From an uncultured Algibacter sp. (GTDB taxonomy: Bacteria > Bacteroidota > Bacteroidia > Flavobacteriales > Flavobacteriaceae), in NCBI RefSeq assembly GCF_947495675.1, contig NZ_CANLZX010000015.1, forward strand, positions 47,985 through 111,984: DNA of 64,000 nt, in the 5' to 3' direction. Both the position numbers and the translations under genes were made by a program. Shown piece by piece: positions 44,943 to 54,266 of the stretch (positions within the stretch are counted from its first letter, which is position 1; the number at the start of each line of letters is the position of its first letter). Under the pieces are notes generated by a model. It was not told the DNA's origin and did not search any database. It saw nothing but the letters and a program-made list of their open reading frames with translations.

Positions 44943-45602
44943 ATGAGTATAAATAAAGGTGATTTAGATGCGTTGTTAGATGAACAACGGCAGGCAGGTA
45001 TTGCAAAATTCACAAAAGAAAAAAATCAAATTTATACAGATGGTATAGCTAGTGTTTCTAGTTCAGGAATACTTAGTAAAGCATTAAATGTAGGTGATAA
45101 AGCACCAGACTTTACACTTAATAATGTTTTAAACAACCCCATTTCTTTATATGAGGAATTAGAAAATGGACCTGTAGTGTTAACTTGGTATAGAGGCGGG
45201 TGGTGTCCTTATTGCAATATAACGCTACGCTATTTACAAGAGAAGCTACCAGAATTTAAAAAATTAAATGCAACACTTTTGGCTTTAACACCAGAGTTGC
45301 CAGATAATTCATTAACTACTGCCCAAAAAAATAAATTAGAATTCACCGTTTTAAGTGATTTAGGAAACAATATTGGAAAAGAATATGGTGTGGTATTTAA
45401 ATTAACAAATGAAGTTGCATCAATTTATGAGGCATCATTTGGTTTAAATGAAAAGAATGGTAATGCTAATAATGAATTGCCTTTAGCAGCTACTTATGTT
45501 ATTAATACAAATGGAATTATCCAATATGCTTTCTTAAGTGCAGATTATAGAGAAAGAGCAGAGCCTACCGATATAATATCTGTACTAACAAAATTAAATT
45601 AA
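44943..45602 (+). CDS. peroxiredoxin-like (AhpC/TSA) family protein
   Basis: A 219-residue cytoplasmic protein with a thioredoxin-like AhpC/TSA domain: DKAPDFTLNNVLNNPISLYEE, then TWYRGGWCPYCNITLRYLQ with the CPYC pair C88 and C91, and a C-terminal LAATYVINTNGIIQYAFLSADYRERAEP. The motif is WCPYC rather than the TxxC of classical peroxiredoxins, which places it in the alkyl hydroperoxide reductase-like/thiol-disulfide subgroup. It starts 10 nt after the FrnE-like gene. A joint role in reducing organic peroxides is inferred from the operon. Confidence 0.88.
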   Translation: MSINKGDLDALLDEQRQAGIAKFTKEKNQIYTDGIASVSSSGILSKALNVGDKAPDFTLNNVLNNPISLYEELENGPVVLTWYRGGWCPYCNITLRYLQEKLPEFKKLNATLLALTPELPDNSLTTAQKNKLEFTVLSDLGNNIGKEYGVVFKLTNEVASIYEASFGLNEKNGNANNELPLAATYVINTNGIIQYAFLSADYRERAEPTDIISVLTKLN

Positions 45603-45613
45603 CATATTAAACG

Positions 45614-46039
45614 GTGAAAAATCAAACCAAAATAATAACAGGTCTGTTAGGTTTTATTGTGTTAATTCCAGGTATAGCAAAATTTATACAACCATTTAAA
45701 ACATTTATTTATGAACACCTTTCAATTATTGGTTTTCCTTTTCCAGGCCTAATGCAATATGTTGTGAAAATTAGCCAAATTAGTGTTGGCTTAATGCTAA
45801 TTTATTTAGCCTTTAAAGGGAATTCTCTTAGACCTTGTTTAAAAAAACAACTGTTTTATTTTAGTAATATAACTGTTATTGTAATGATGTTGGTTGCTAT
45901 ATACACCCATTTGCATCCTGTAGTTCCTGCAAGAATATTACCAATGGAGTTTAAACCACCGGTAATTCCAATTTTATATATTATTTTAACTTTAATAAAT
46001 ATCTATTTATTTAGAAAAAACCTCTTAAATGGAAATTAA
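45614..46039 (+). CDS. DoxX-like small membrane protein
   Basis: A 141-residue membrane protein with four predicted helices: about 8-22 (IITGLLGFIVLIPGIA), 45-65, 78-98 and 115-133. The topology and the opening GLLGFIVLIPGIAKF resemble DoxX/SURF4-like proteins that accompany thiol and redox enzymes. The start codon is GTG at 45614, 11 nt after the peroxiredoxin-like gene, and the stop overlaps the haloacid dehalogenase gene by 11 nt. The family assignment is tentative; no cofactor residues were identified. Confidence 0.68.
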   Translation: MKNQTKIITGLLGFIVLIPGIAKFIQPFKTFIYEHLSIIGFPFPGLMQYVVKISQISVGLMLIYLAFKGNSLRPCLKKQLFYFSNITVIVMMLVAIYTHLHPVVPARILPMEFKPPVIPILYIILTLINIYLFRKNLLNGN

Positions 46040-46718
46040 AACCAGACCTAAGGTGTTGTTTTTTGATGTTAACGAAACACTACTAGATCTTACAGAAATG
46101 AAAAAGCATGTTGGTAAAGCTTTAAATGGTAATGAAGATTTGTTACCATTATGGTTTACTACTATGTTACAATATTCTTTAGTTGTATCGGCTAGCGGGC
46201 GCCATGAGTCTTTTGGTTATATTGGTGCTGCTGCATTACAAATGGTAGCAAAAAATAACAATATTGCAATATCTGAAATCGAGGCACGAAAAGTCATTCT
46301 ATCAGGATTACAAGGTTTACCTGCACATCCTGATGTAAAAGAGGCTTTGGCACATTTAAAACAAGCTGGTTATAAGTTAGTAGCTTTAACTAATTCATCT
46401 AAGGATAGTGTAACAAAACAATTTAAAAGTGCTGGTTTAAATGATTATTTTGAAGAGAAACTAAGTGTTGATAGTGTAGGTAAATTTAAACCATTTACAG
46501 ATGTATATTCTTGGGCAACAAATAAAATGGGTGTTAATTTAGAAGACTGTATGTTAATTGCTGCACATGGTTGGGATGTCGCTGGGGCACTTTGGGCTGG
46601 TTGGAGAGCTGCTTTTGTAAGTAGGCCAGGGCAACAAATTTTTCCTTTAGCTCCTAAAACCGAAATTGAAGAATCTGATTTAATAAAGATAGCCAACATA
46701 TTAGTTACATATAAATAA
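46029..46718 (+). CDS. haloacid dehalogenase type II
   Basis: A 229-residue HAD-superfamily hydrolase of the L-2-haloacid dehalogenase type. The nucleophile D13 is in LFFDVNETLLDL, motif II in LTNSSKDS, the lysine in KFKPFTDVYSWA and motif III in AAHGWDVAGALWAGWRAAFVSRPG. It removes halide from 2-haloacids or a similar leaving group; in marine bacteria such substrates are common. As the last gene of the TetR-linked operon it suggests that the inducer is a reactive or halogenated compound. A bidirectional terminator follows. Confidence 0.9.
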   Translation: MEIKTRPKVLFFDVNETLLDLTEMKKHVGKALNGNEDLLPLWFTTMLQYSLVVSASGRHESFGYIGAAALQMVAKNNNIAISEIEARKVILSGLQGLPAHPDVKEALAHLKQAGYKLVALTNSSKDSVTKQFKSAGLNDYFEEKLSVDSVGKFKPFTDVYSWATNKMGVNLEDCMLIAAHGWDVAGALWAGWRAAFVSRPGQQIFPLAPKTEIEESDLIKIANILVTYK

Positions 46719-46753
46719 CTTAAAACAACTTCTGTTTATGTTGATACTAAACA

Positions 46754-46785
46754 AAAACGCATCCCATAAATTCGGGATGCGTTTT
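46754..46785. terminator. bidirectional terminator after the dehalogenase operon
   Basis: Inverted repeat AAAACGCATCCC and GGGATGCGTTTT. The A- and T-runs on both sides allow it to act for the + strand operon and the convergent minus-strand gene at 46826. Confidence 0.88.
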
Positions 46786-46825
46786 CCATCAACTAAACTA
46801 TAATCAAATTAACTAACTAAAATCT

Positions 46826-47302
46826 TTATTGTTTTTGTTTTTTTAATTCTTTTCTTTGGTCTTTTTTCATGCCTTTATTTTTCCCTTTCATTGCCATTCG
46901 AGCTTGAGATTTTTCCCATTTATCAAATTGCTCTTGGTTTAAAATGTTTTTCATTTTGTCTTTCATAGCAATTTTATGATCTAATCGGGCATTTTCCATC
47001 TTTAAGCGTTCTTCTGGTGTTGGTTTTTTGGCATCTCCACTTTCTTTTCTTGCTTTACGCTCTACCATCATTTCTTTTCTCTTTTTCGCGTTTTCTAAAT
47101 TTATTTTATAAATTTTGTCTTGCTGCGAATCGTTTAAATCTAAAAATAATGTCATTTTTTTAGTTTTATTAGCAGCAATGTCTTCGGCAGGAAGATTCAT
47201 CATTTTTTCTGCTCTTTCACCTTTATTGTGTTTTTGTTTTTTTTCTTGCGCAATAGCTTGTAGGCTTACAAGTGCTAATGCAATTACTATTATTTTTTTC
47301 AT
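46826..47302 (-). CDS. Spy/CpxP-like periplasmic protein
   Basis: A 158-residue exported, very basic helical protein. A signal peptide (MKKIIVIALALVSLQAIAQ) is followed by Lys/Glu-rich helices. FLDLNDSQQDKIYKINLENAKKR and ILNQEQFDKWEK are the paired motifs of Spy/CpxP-type (LTxxQ-like) proteins, which act as periplasmic chaperones or envelope-stress buffers. The C-terminus is a tail of KGKNKGMKKDQRKELKKQKQ type. A specific function is not shown. It is convergent with the dehalogenase operon. Confidence 0.75.
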   Translation of the reverse strand: MKKIIVIALALVSLQAIAQEKKQKHNKGERAEKMMNLPAEDIAANKTKKMTLFLDLNDSQQDKIYKINLENAKKRKEMMVERKARKESGDAKKPTPEERLKMENARLDHKIAMKDKMKNILNQEQFDKWEKSQARMAMKGKNKGMKKDQRKELKKQKQ

Positions 47303-47424
47303 TTTTTTATTAAGTTTTTATTGTATTTGTCTTTTTGACTATTAAACTGCAAAAGGGTTTAATTAGTTAAATAGTTTTAACGCCTTTTTAACACAATTTT
47401 GCTTTTTATAATAGAAGTAGATGT

Positions 47425-47505
47425 GCGTTAGGGATTGCAGCGAAAAGCCCACAGCGAGGCACGAGCGAGGACTTGTAGCGTAAAGCCCGACCCTTGTGGT
47501 AACGC
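47425..47505 (-). repeat. GC-rich intergenic repeat, copy 1 (inverted relative to copies 2 and 3)
   Basis: An 81-bp element beginning GCGTTAGGGATTGCAG and ending CTTGTGGTAACGC, with terminal inverted bases GCGTTA and TAACGC. It is strikingly richer in G and C than its surroundings. Copy 2 at 53022 is the reverse complement with about three differences; copy 3 at 63499 is a diverged relative. It has no coding capacity and sits between two genes, like a REP-type element. Confidence 0.9.
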
Positions 47506-47515
47506 TATAAAAATA

Positions 47516-48733
47516 TTATTTAGATAAAGGAATTTTTAGGCTTATACCAGTTTGAAAGTCTGGTGCGTTATTTACTTTTAAGTCTTCTTTTACAAAGCAG
47601 GATAACTGGTATTTAGGTGTGCCGTAAGTATATATAAGATTCCAGCTAGAAAGATAGGTGTAGAGCGTGTAAACACCATTGTGCCAGCCTCCATTTATTT
47701 CGCGCCACTTACCAATAAGCTTGTAATAATCGGCTTCTTTCTTTTTGTTGTAACGCGATTGGATATGGTAATTTATACCAAATGCATTAAAATTTCCTTT
47801 TTTAGTGTATTTGGTTATTTCTATTTCACTTTGTAAACTACCAATGTATGGATTGTTACCTAAGTCGATAACCTCTTTTATATCAATTAGGTTTTTTCGT
47901 AATACATTGGCTCCTATAGCAAAATTTAACTCGTAATTGTTTTTTAAATTAAGTTTTTTTATAGCGTTAACAGAAAAGCCAACATCGATACTAGCGTTGT
48001 ATTGTGATGTGTTTAGACCTAAGTGCGAACCAAAATTTATATAAATATTTCTGGATTTGTTTATTAATAATTCTGGGTAGTAGTAGTGATTAAACTCTAG
48101 GCCGCCAATAAAAAAATCGTTGTTATTTAACTCTAAAGTATTATTGTTTCTGTCTAAATAACTGAAGTTTACCTGGTTTAAACCATAATAACGTCTGCCA
48201 AAAGGATCTTCACCACCCATTATATTACTATGAAACCATTCTATACTTTCATCGCTTGTAAATAAAGAAAAAGGGTGTTTGCCTTTGGTGATTAAATAGG
48301 AGCGAAGTGTAATACCTAACTCATGCTTTTTATTAATTGGGATATTTGCAGTAAACCTAAATTCTTTTATTACTGCATCTATAACAATGTTTAAATAATC
48401 TGCGGGTGTGGTTTCTTGGTCTATAAATTGAAACCTTCGGTTGTGCCATTTATCTTGGCTTAGTTGTTCTCTTACACTAGGGGCTTTTGGAAAATAAGCT
48501 TCAACAAAAGGGTGAAAATTATTTCCGCTTGTGTAATTAAAACCTAATATGGTTTTTTGTGGTGGTGCATATTTAAAATTTGTATTTATACGCGAACTAA
48601 AAATGCCAAAATGGTGAGTTGATAATATACTAGGATTATCAATTCCATTTTTAATAAGTAAACTATCTTTTTCTTGTGCTGTTATTATTAAACAAGATAA
48701 ATAGAATAAAACTAACAATCTTTTTTTTAGCAT
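47516..48733 (-). CDS. outer-membrane beta-barrel protein of unknown function
   Basis: A 405-residue exported protein. The Met at 48733 begins the signal peptide MLKKRLLVLFYLSCLIITAQ; an upstream ATG adds seven residues and is less likely. The mature part is made of alternating amphipathic strands (INTNFKYAPPQKTILGFNYTSGN, HELGITLRSYL, RNIYINFGSHLG, NYELNFAIGANVLRKN) and ends in the strand TGISLKIPLSK, typical of a barrel. No named family was recognised; it may relate to bacterial DUF-type porin-like proteins. It is downstream of the helical-repeat gene on the same strand. Confidence 0.7.
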   Translation of the reverse strand: MLKKRLLVLFYLSCLIITAQEKDSLLIKNGIDNPSILSTHHFGIFSSRINTNFKYAPPQKTILGFNYTSGNNFHPFVEAYFPKAPSVREQLSQDKWHNRRFQFIDQETTPADYLNIVIDAVIKEFRFTANIPINKKHELGITLRSYLITKGKHPFSLFTSDESIEWFHSNIMGGEDPFGRRYYGLNQVNFSYLDRNNNTLELNNNDFFIGGLEFNHYYYPELLINKSRNIYINFGSHLGLNTSQYNASIDVGFSVNAIKKLNLKNNYELNFAIGANVLRKNLIDIKEVIDLGNNPYIGSLQSEIEITKYTKKGNFNAFGINYHIQSRYNKKKEADYYKLIGKWREINGGWHNGVYTLYTYLSSWNLIYTYGTPKYQLSCFVKEDLKVNNAPDFQTGISLKIPLSK

Positions 48734-48769
48734 CTCGCAAAAATAAGTAAACATATAATATCTTGATGG

Positions 48770-50290
48770 TTATGTGTTTGTTATTTCTAGCTGTGCTTGT
48801 TTTATTAGTAATATGGTAGTTTCGAATAGGTTTTTGTTGCTCATTTTAGCTTTTAAATAACTGTAAAAACTTATTACAAAAATATCTTCTTTATATGTTT
48901 CTAACCAATTAAAAGCATTTTCAACTTTGTTTTTAAATGTATTAGTTGTTACACTTTCGGGGTTTTTATAATACATGTCTATAAAACTTATATATGTTAT
49001 AACACGCTGTTGGTTTATGCTTTTTAGATAAGGATAATAGTTTCTTTTAAAGCTTAGTAATTTTGATTCAATTAAATTAACGTTGTGTAATTCTATATGT
49101 AATAAAATTTCAATCAGATTTTTTTTAATGGTCCACTCTTTACCTGCCTTTTCTGTATACCAGTGGTCTGTGTGGTAAAATTTTGATATTAGTGAATAGG
49201 CTTTTTTTAAATCGTTTTTTTGGAAATAAAAAACAATTAAACTTAATTTAATATCTAACAAGGTTTCAATATCTTGATGTTTGTTAGATATAAAGGGTTC
49301 TAGAATTTGTATGGCTTTATCTTGATTGTTACTGTAATTTAAGTTTAAAGCTATTAATAAATGGTATTTTAATTTAAAGGTATTAAAGTATTTCTTTTTT
49401 TTTGAATTCATTTGCTGAATCATTAGACCTAAATAGTGTAATGATTCAGTAAATTTTTTGTTTCTAAAAAGCGCATTTGCTATGGCATATAAAATTTGAA
49501 TATGGTAGTATTGTTGCTTTTCAATGTTTTTACTTACAATAATAGATTTGTACGTGTTAATTAAAAAAGGTTCAATTTTTAAATAGTCTTTGGTTACAAA
49601 AGCAGAAATACTCGAAATAGTTACTAATTGAAATAATGACTTAAACGACATAGAATCGTTTAAATTAATTTGATGTTCTTTAAGTGTATTGCTTAATATA
49701 GTTTGAAAATCTAATACTTCACCTTTATACGAAATGTTGTTTAATGTTTGTCTCATTTTAGAATAAACGATGTTGAGTTCGTCTTCTAATTGAATATTTT
49801 TTTGATTGCTTTTAAATTTTAAAGTAAGTGAATTAATATCTATGGATGGGTATGTATATGCATATTCAATTTTTGTGTGATAAATTTCGTTGAGAAAAGG
49901 AAACAAATCATGTTCGGTAGCTAATTTTTCTGCTTTATCAAGTATTTTATAAGCAACCTTAAATTGTTTTTGTTGTAAAAAAGATTTGGATGCTAGTATG
50001 TATTTTATAATTTGCATATCTACAGAGTTCTCTTCTTGTAGACTTTTGTTTGCGGTAAAATTCACTAAAGATTCATATAAACGCTTTCTTAATGCATGAT
50101 AAGCATTCTTCTTATTATTACCGTAGAGTTTTGTGCATATTGTATTAGAGTTTAAGTCGCCTTTTAGTAAAAGATTAAATAATTGAACGTTTTTAGTGTC
50201 TTTTCGTTTGTTGTTTTTTTCTAGATACGAAACGAATTTCTGTTGGTTTTCAATAGAAAGTGTAGAAATTATATTATTTAATTCAGTCAT
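48770..50290 (-). CDS. helical-repeat hypothetical protein (506 aa)
   Basis: I do not recognise a named family. The 506 residues are predicted helical throughout, with TPR-like stretches (FKVAYKILDKAEKLATEHDLFPFLNEIYHTKIEYAY, KFTESLHYLGLMIQQMNSKK, NDLKKAYSLISKFYHTDHWY). There is no signal peptide or membrane segment, so it is probably a cytoplasmic scaffold. The start region resembles short winged or helical modules (ELNNIISTLSIENQQKFVSYLEKNNKRKD). It is followed on the same strand, after 36 nt, by the beta-barrel gene, so the two may be one operon. Confidence 0.65.
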   Translation of the reverse strand: MTELNNIISTLSIENQQKFVSYLEKNNKRKDTKNVQLFNLLLKGDLNSNTICTKLYGNNKKNAYHALRKRLYESLVNFTANKSLQEENSVDMQIIKYILASKSFLQQKQFKVAYKILDKAEKLATEHDLFPFLNEIYHTKIEYAYTYPSIDINSLTLKFKSNQKNIQLEDELNIVYSKMRQTLNNISYKGEVLDFQTILSNTLKEHQINLNDSMSFKSLFQLVTISSISAFVTKDYLKIEPFLINTYKSIIVSKNIEKQQYYHIQILYAIANALFRNKKFTESLHYLGLMIQQMNSKKKKYFNTFKLKYHLLIALNLNYSNNQDKAIQILEPFISNKHQDIETLLDIKLSLIVFYFQKNDLKKAYSLISKFYHTDHWYTEKAGKEWTIKKNLIEILLHIELHNVNLIESKLLSFKRNYYPYLKSINQQRVITYISFIDMYYKNPESVTTNTFKNKVENAFNWLETYKEDIFVISFYSYLKAKMSNKNLFETTILLIKQAQLEITNT

Positions 50291-50440
50291 TTAATCGTCA
50301 TTAAAATGATTAATTATATAACTAATATAGTATATAATAAATAAATATAAATTTTTATATCGTAAGTTTTATTAAAATATAGTCTTTCAGGTATTTAATG
50401 GTTTTAGCAGTTTTGCCTCATAATCATTAAAACAAAAATT

Positions 50441-50923
50441 ATGAATTATCAAACAACAGTTTCAGTTGATGAAAACTCAAAAGGAACAAAAGTAAAAAAG
50501 GAAGTTAAGGTGTATGATCAAAAACCAACATCGGCTTTTATTGGTGCATCATGGTCTGCTTTATTAATAGGTATGACTTCCTATTGTATTGGTTTATGGA
50601 ATGCCGATATGATGTTAAATGAAAAAGGCTACTATTTTACCATACTGCTTTTCGGGTTGTTTTCTGTAATCTCTGTTCAAAAAGCTGTTAGAGATAAAAT
50701 GGAAGATATTCCGGTAACAGATATCTATTACAGTATTAGTTGGTTTACTACAACGGCATCAATTGTATTATTAGTTATTGGTTTATGGAATGCCGATTTG
50801 CTTTTAAGTGAAAAAGGGTTTTATGGTATGTCTTTCCTGTTAAGTCTATTTGCAGCTATTGCAGTTCAAAAAAACACAAGAGATGTTCAATACATAGATA
50901 GAAACATTGATGACGATAAATAA
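50441..50923 (+). CDS. YiaA/YiaB family inner-membrane protein
   Basis: A 160-residue membrane protein consisting of two copies of the YiaAB helix-pair module. The repeats are easily seen: [37 protein letters not shown] and [36 protein letters not shown]. Four transmembrane helices result, with charged ends. The family has no known function. The gene is divergent from the helical-repeat gene and followed by a hairpin terminator. Its upstream region lacks a TGAYNNAGGTCA site. Confidence 0.88.
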   Translation: MNYQTTVSVDENSKGTKVKKEVKVYDQKPTSAFIGASWSALLIGMTSYCIGLWNADMMLNEKGYYFTILLFGLFSVISVQKAVRDKMEDIPVTDIYYSISWFTTTASIVLLVIGLWNADLLLSEKGFYGMSFLLSLFAAIAVQKNTRDVQYIDRNIDDDK

Positions 50924-50983
50924 ATAGATAATTAGTCAAAACAAAAAAATAAAGGGTTGTTTTGATGGTTGGTTAGTTAACCC

Positions 50984-51016
50984 AAAACCTCTTTGCTTTT
51001 TTAGTAAAGGGGTTTT
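50984..51016 (+). terminator. terminator after the YiaA-like gene
   Basis: AAAACCTCTTTGC pairs with GTAAAGGGGTTTT with two G:T-type exceptions around a T-rich loop, 61 nt after the stop. The rest of the 320-base gap holds no gene. Confidence 0.65.
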
Positions 51017-51186
51017 AAAAATTAACAACTTTCTTAAAAAAATTAACAGAACGCGCTATATACTCTTAAATAAAAACTAAAATGCTAACAAGTACTGTTA
51101 AACATTTCTAAAAGGTAATATTAGGTAATGATAATTAGTAGATATTTGTAATGAGTTTAGTTAATAAATTTAGTTTGGTTAGTTTA

Positions 51187-51221
51187 AAAAAAGCCAGTAA
51201 TTAATAATTACTGGCTTTTTT
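51187..51221 (-). terminator. terminator of lysS
   Basis: Nearly perfect 17-bp inverted repeat AAAAAAGCCAGTAATTA and its complement, 22 nt after the lysS stop codon on the minus strand. The A-tract gives the required T-run on that strand; the symmetric element may work in both directions. Confidence 0.9.
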
Positions 51222-51243
51222 AGTATCTATATTTTGGTAATTA

Positions 51244-52935
51244 TTAAATTACATTAACAAATAAACCTTCATCGGTTTTCACAACTTTAGCAAGGTTATT
51301 TTTAGTTAATTCTTTAATTGTTTTATCCCATTTTTTGTTTGATAAGCCAGATTTAGATTTTAAATCTATAAGTTCTAATTTTTCAGCTTTCTTTAAAATT
51401 TCAAAAACAGCTTTTGCATCTTCGCTAACGGCTACCGCTTTTTTCTCTGGTCGCATTTGTGGGAAGAATAAAACCTCTTGTATGGATTGGTTGTTTGTTA
51501 AAAACATAATTAATCTGTCCATACCAATACCCATTCCAGAAGTTGGTGGCATACCGTATTCTAGAGCACGTAAAAAGTCATGATCAATAAACTCTGTAGC
51601 TTCATCATCACCTTTAGCAGCTAGTTTTAATTGATGCTCAAAACGCTCACGTTGGTCTATAGGGTCGTTAAGTTCAGAATATGCATTTGCAATTTCTTTA
51701 CCACAAACCATAAGTTCAAAACGTTCTGTTAATTCAGGGTTTTCTCTGTGTTCTTTACATAATGGACTCATTTCTTTTGGGTAATCTGTGATATATGTAG
51801 GTTGTATATAGTTGCCTTCACATTTCTCACCAAAAATTTCGTCAATCAATTTACCTTTACCCATGGTTGAGTCAACTTCAACACCTAAATCTTTAGCAGC
51901 TTGCCTTATCTCATCTTCAGTTTTGCCTGTAATATCAAAACCTGTAAAATGTTTAATAGAGTCTGCCATTGTAACTCTGGCATAAGGCGCTTTAAAATCT
52001 ATTTCATGCTTGCCAAAAGTAGCTTTTGTTGTACCGTTTACTGCAATTGCACAATGCTCTAATAAGCGCTCACAAAAATCCATCATCCAGTTATAGTCTT
52101 TATAAGCTACATAAATTTCCATAGCTGTAAACTCTGGATTGTGGGTTCTATCCATACCTTCGTTTCTAAAGTTTTTAGAAAACTCGTAAACTCCATCAAA
52201 ACCACCAACAATTAAACGTTTTAAATATAATTCGTTAGCAATTCTCATATACAAAGGCACATCTAAAGCGTTGTGATGTGTAATAAATGGGCGTGCTGCA
52301 GCACCACCTGGTATAGGTTGTAATACCGGAGTTTCAACCTCAAAGTAACCTGCGTCATTAAAAAACTGGCGCATCGCATTAAACAATTTAGTACGTTTAA
52401 CAAACACATCTTTTACCTTTGGGTTTACTACCAAATCAGCATAACGCTGTCTGTAACGTTGTTCTGGGTCTGTAAATGCATCGTAAACTACACCATCTTT
52501 TTCTTTTGGTAAAGGCAAAGGTTTTAAGGCTTTACTAAGTAATGTAAAATCTTTAACTTTTACTGTTTTTTCACCAACTTGCGTGGTAAATAATTCACCT
52601 TCAATCCCTATAAAATCACCAAAGTCTAATAGTTTTTTAAATACATCGTTGTATTTGCTTTTGTCTTCACCAGTACAAATTTCATCTCTGTTAAAATACA
52701 CTTGTATTTTTCCCTCGGCATCTTGTATCTGTGCAAAACTTGCTTTTCCTTGCACACGTACCATCATTAATCGTCCTGCAATTATTACCTGTTTACCTTC
52801 TTCAAACTGCTCTTTTACTTGTTTGGATGTATGGTTTACTGGGTATAAATCTGCTGGATACGGATTAATTCCTAATTCACGTAATTTTGCTAACTTTTCT
52901 CTTCTTACAAGCTCTTGCTCAGATAATTGTGACAT
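51244..52935 (-). CDS. lysS: lysine-tRNA ligase
   Basis: A 563-residue class II synthetase that charges tRNA-Lys. It has the N-terminal OB fold ([32 protein letters not shown]), motif 2 around [20 protein letters not shown], and motif 3 [16 protein letters not shown]. coli LysS is about 505 residues; the surplus is a C-terminal extension ([56 protein letters not shown] in separate segments) resembling a winged helix, usual for Bacteroidota. The start begins [20 protein letters not shown]. Repeat copy 2 lies about 90 nt upstream. Confidence 0.97.
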   Translation of the reverse strand: MSQLSEQELVRREKLAKLRELGINPYPADLYPVNHTSKQVKEQFEEGKQVIIAGRLMMVRVQGKASFAQIQDAEGKIQVYFNRDEICTGEDKSKYNDVFKKLLDFGDFIGIEGELFTTQVGEKTVKVKDFTLLSKALKPLPLPKEKDGVVYDAFTDPEQRYRQRYADLVVNPKVKDVFVKRTKLFNAMRQFFNDAGYFEVETPVLQPIPGGAAARPFITHHNALDVPLYMRIANELYLKRLIVGGFDGVYEFSKNFRNEGMDRTHNPEFTAMEIYVAYKDYNWMMDFCERLLEHCAIAVNGTTKATFGKHEIDFKAPYARVTMADSIKHFTGFDITGKTEDEIRQAAKDLGVEVDSTMGKGKLIDEIFGEKCEGNYIQPTYITDYPKEMSPLCKEHRENPELTERFELMVCGKEIANAYSELNDPIDQRERFEHQLKLAAKGDDEATEFIDHDFLRALEYGMPPTSGMGIGMDRLIMFLTNNQSIQEVLFFPQMRPEKKAVAVSEDAKAVFEILKKAEKLELIDLKSKSGLSNKKWDKTIKELTKNNLAKVVKTDEGLFVNVI

Positions 52936-53021
52936 ACTTAAAATACTATATGAAAATTTTTAAGGCACAAAGATAAACATTTGATTTCCTATTTTAGATG
53001 ATTGATTTATGAATTTTTTGG

Positions 53022-53102
53022 GCGTTACCACAAGGGTCGGGCTTTACGCTGCAAGTCCTCGCTCGTGCCTCGCTGTGGGCTTTCCTCTGCAATCCCTAAC
53101 GC
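53022..53102 (+). repeat. GC-rich intergenic repeat, copy 2
   Basis: An 81-bp element starting GCGTTACCACAAGGGTCGG and ending AATCCCTAACGC. It is the reverse complement of copy 1 with about three substitutions. A spurious open frame across it (53002-53193) is a by-product of its composition. It separates the lysS promoter region from the Pmp3 gene. Confidence 0.9.
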
Positions 53103-53192
53103 AATAAGACTATATAAAGAAAAAGGAAGTGTAACAAAAAAGAGTGTTATGCGTCAAATAATTAAATCATCAATAAAAAATAAATCAAATTA

Positions 53193-53351
53193 ATGAGTTT
53201 CTTTAGAGTTTTACTTTCAATTATATGTCCGCCTTTAGCAGTTATCGATAAAGGCTGTGGTTCCATTATTATCGTCTTTTTACTTTGGCTTTGTGGCTGG
53301 GTTCCTGGGGTAATAGCAGCATTGGTTATACTTAATAACCCTAAAAATTAG
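53193..53351 (+). CDS. Pmp3/YqaE (UPF0057) family membrane protein (52 aa)
   Basis: A short gene recognised by reading the gap between lysS and lipB. The product begins MSFFRVLLSIICPPLAVID and continues KGCGSIIIVFLLWLCGWVPG and VIAALVILNNPKN. Two helices and the PPLAV turn are characteristic of the Pmp3 proteolipid family, which modulates membrane potential or stress tolerance in plants, yeast and bacteria. The gene has no clear neighbours in its transcript. Confidence 0.9.
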   Translation: MSFFRVLLSIICPPLAVIDKGCGSIIIVFLLWLCGWVPGVIAALVILNNPKN

Positions 53352-53419
53352 TTTAAGTAAATAGTTTAATAGCAAACATCTTCGGTTTTACTACATCAAT
53401 TATTTTATATAAAATATCG

Positions 53420-53427
53420 TAATTTTG
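53420..53427 (+). promoter_or_regulatory. -7 promoter element of lipB
   Basis: TAATTTTG fits TAnnTTTG exactly, but ends only six bases before the lipB ATG. Transcription would start at or within a few bases of the start codon, so the mRNA may be nearly leaderless. Confidence 0.5.
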
Positions 53428-53433
53428 TAGTCT

Positions 53434-54144
53434 ATGAATAAAACAATAGAACTACAAGATTTAGGGTTAAAAGATTATAAACAAACTTGGGATTTCCAAG
53501 AAGGATTATTTAAAGGTATTGTAGATACAAAAATTAAAAATAGAAGAGAAGATGCTGGCCTTGAGACTAAAAACTATTTTTTATTTGTAGAACATCCGCA
53601 TGTTTACACACTAGGTAAAAGCGGCGATATGTCAAACTTATTAGTTGACGAAGCACAATTAAAAGAAAAAAAGGCAAGTTTTTATAAAGTAAATCGTGGT
53701 GGCGATATTACCTATCATGGTCCTGGGCAAATAGTAGGTTATCCAATTCTAGATTTAGATAACTTTTTTACAGATATACACAAATATTTGCGTTTTCTGG
53801 AAGAAATAATAATACTAACACTAGCCGAATATGGATTAAAAGCAGAACGCAGCCCTGGCGAAACAGGTGTTTGGTTAGATGTAGGTACACCTTTTGCGCG
53901 TAAAATCTGCGCCATGGGAGTTCGTGCAAGCCGTTGGGTAACCATGCATGGGTTTGCACTAAATGTAAATGCCGATCTAGGGTATTTCGATTTAATGATT
54001 CCTTGTGGTATTCGTGGTAAAGCGGTAACCTCTTTAAATGTAGAATTAGGGAAAAAAGAAATAAATGAAGCTGAGGTTAAGGAAAAGATATTAAAACATT
54101 TTGCTAAGCTTTTTCAAGCAGAGTTTTTTAGTAGTACCGTTTAA
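53434..54144 (+). CDS. lipB: octanoyltransferase LipB
   Basis: A 236-residue enzyme that transfers octanoate from acyl carrier protein to lipoyl domains, the first step of de novo lipoate synthesis. The family motifs RGGDITYHGPGQIVGYPILDL (about 87-107) and the catalytic pair lysine and cysteine are present: K in FARKICAMGVRASRW and C in MIPCGIRGKAVTSL. A perfect hairpin with arms TAGAAAATCCT and AGGATTTTCTA follows at 54206-54229, possibly a terminator without a clear T-run. Neighbours are unrelated. Confidence 0.96.
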   Translation: MNKTIELQDLGLKDYKQTWDFQEGLFKGIVDTKIKNRREDAGLETKNYFLFVEHPHVYTLGKSGDMSNLLVDEAQLKEKKASFYKVNRGGDITYHGPGQIVGYPILDLDNFFTDIHKYLRFLEEIIILTLAEYGLKAERSPGETGVWLDVGTPFARKICAMGVRASRWVTMHGFALNVNADLGYFDLMIPCGIRGKAVTSLNVELGKKEINEAEVKEKILKHFAKLFQAEFFSSTV

Positions 54145-54266
54145 CGTATTTGTGTATGGTTAGAGTTGCGTGTTTAAGCACATAATTTAGCAAATAAAAA
54201 ACGAATAGAAAATCCTCAAGGATTTTCTATAAGTAGGCTAGAATTAGCCATTAATTATAGACTTTG

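Noticed and set aside
53002..53193. Open frame of 63 codons across repeat copy 2
   Set aside because: It exists only because of the GC-rich repeat; the Pmp3 gene at 53193 starts in another context and is clearly real.
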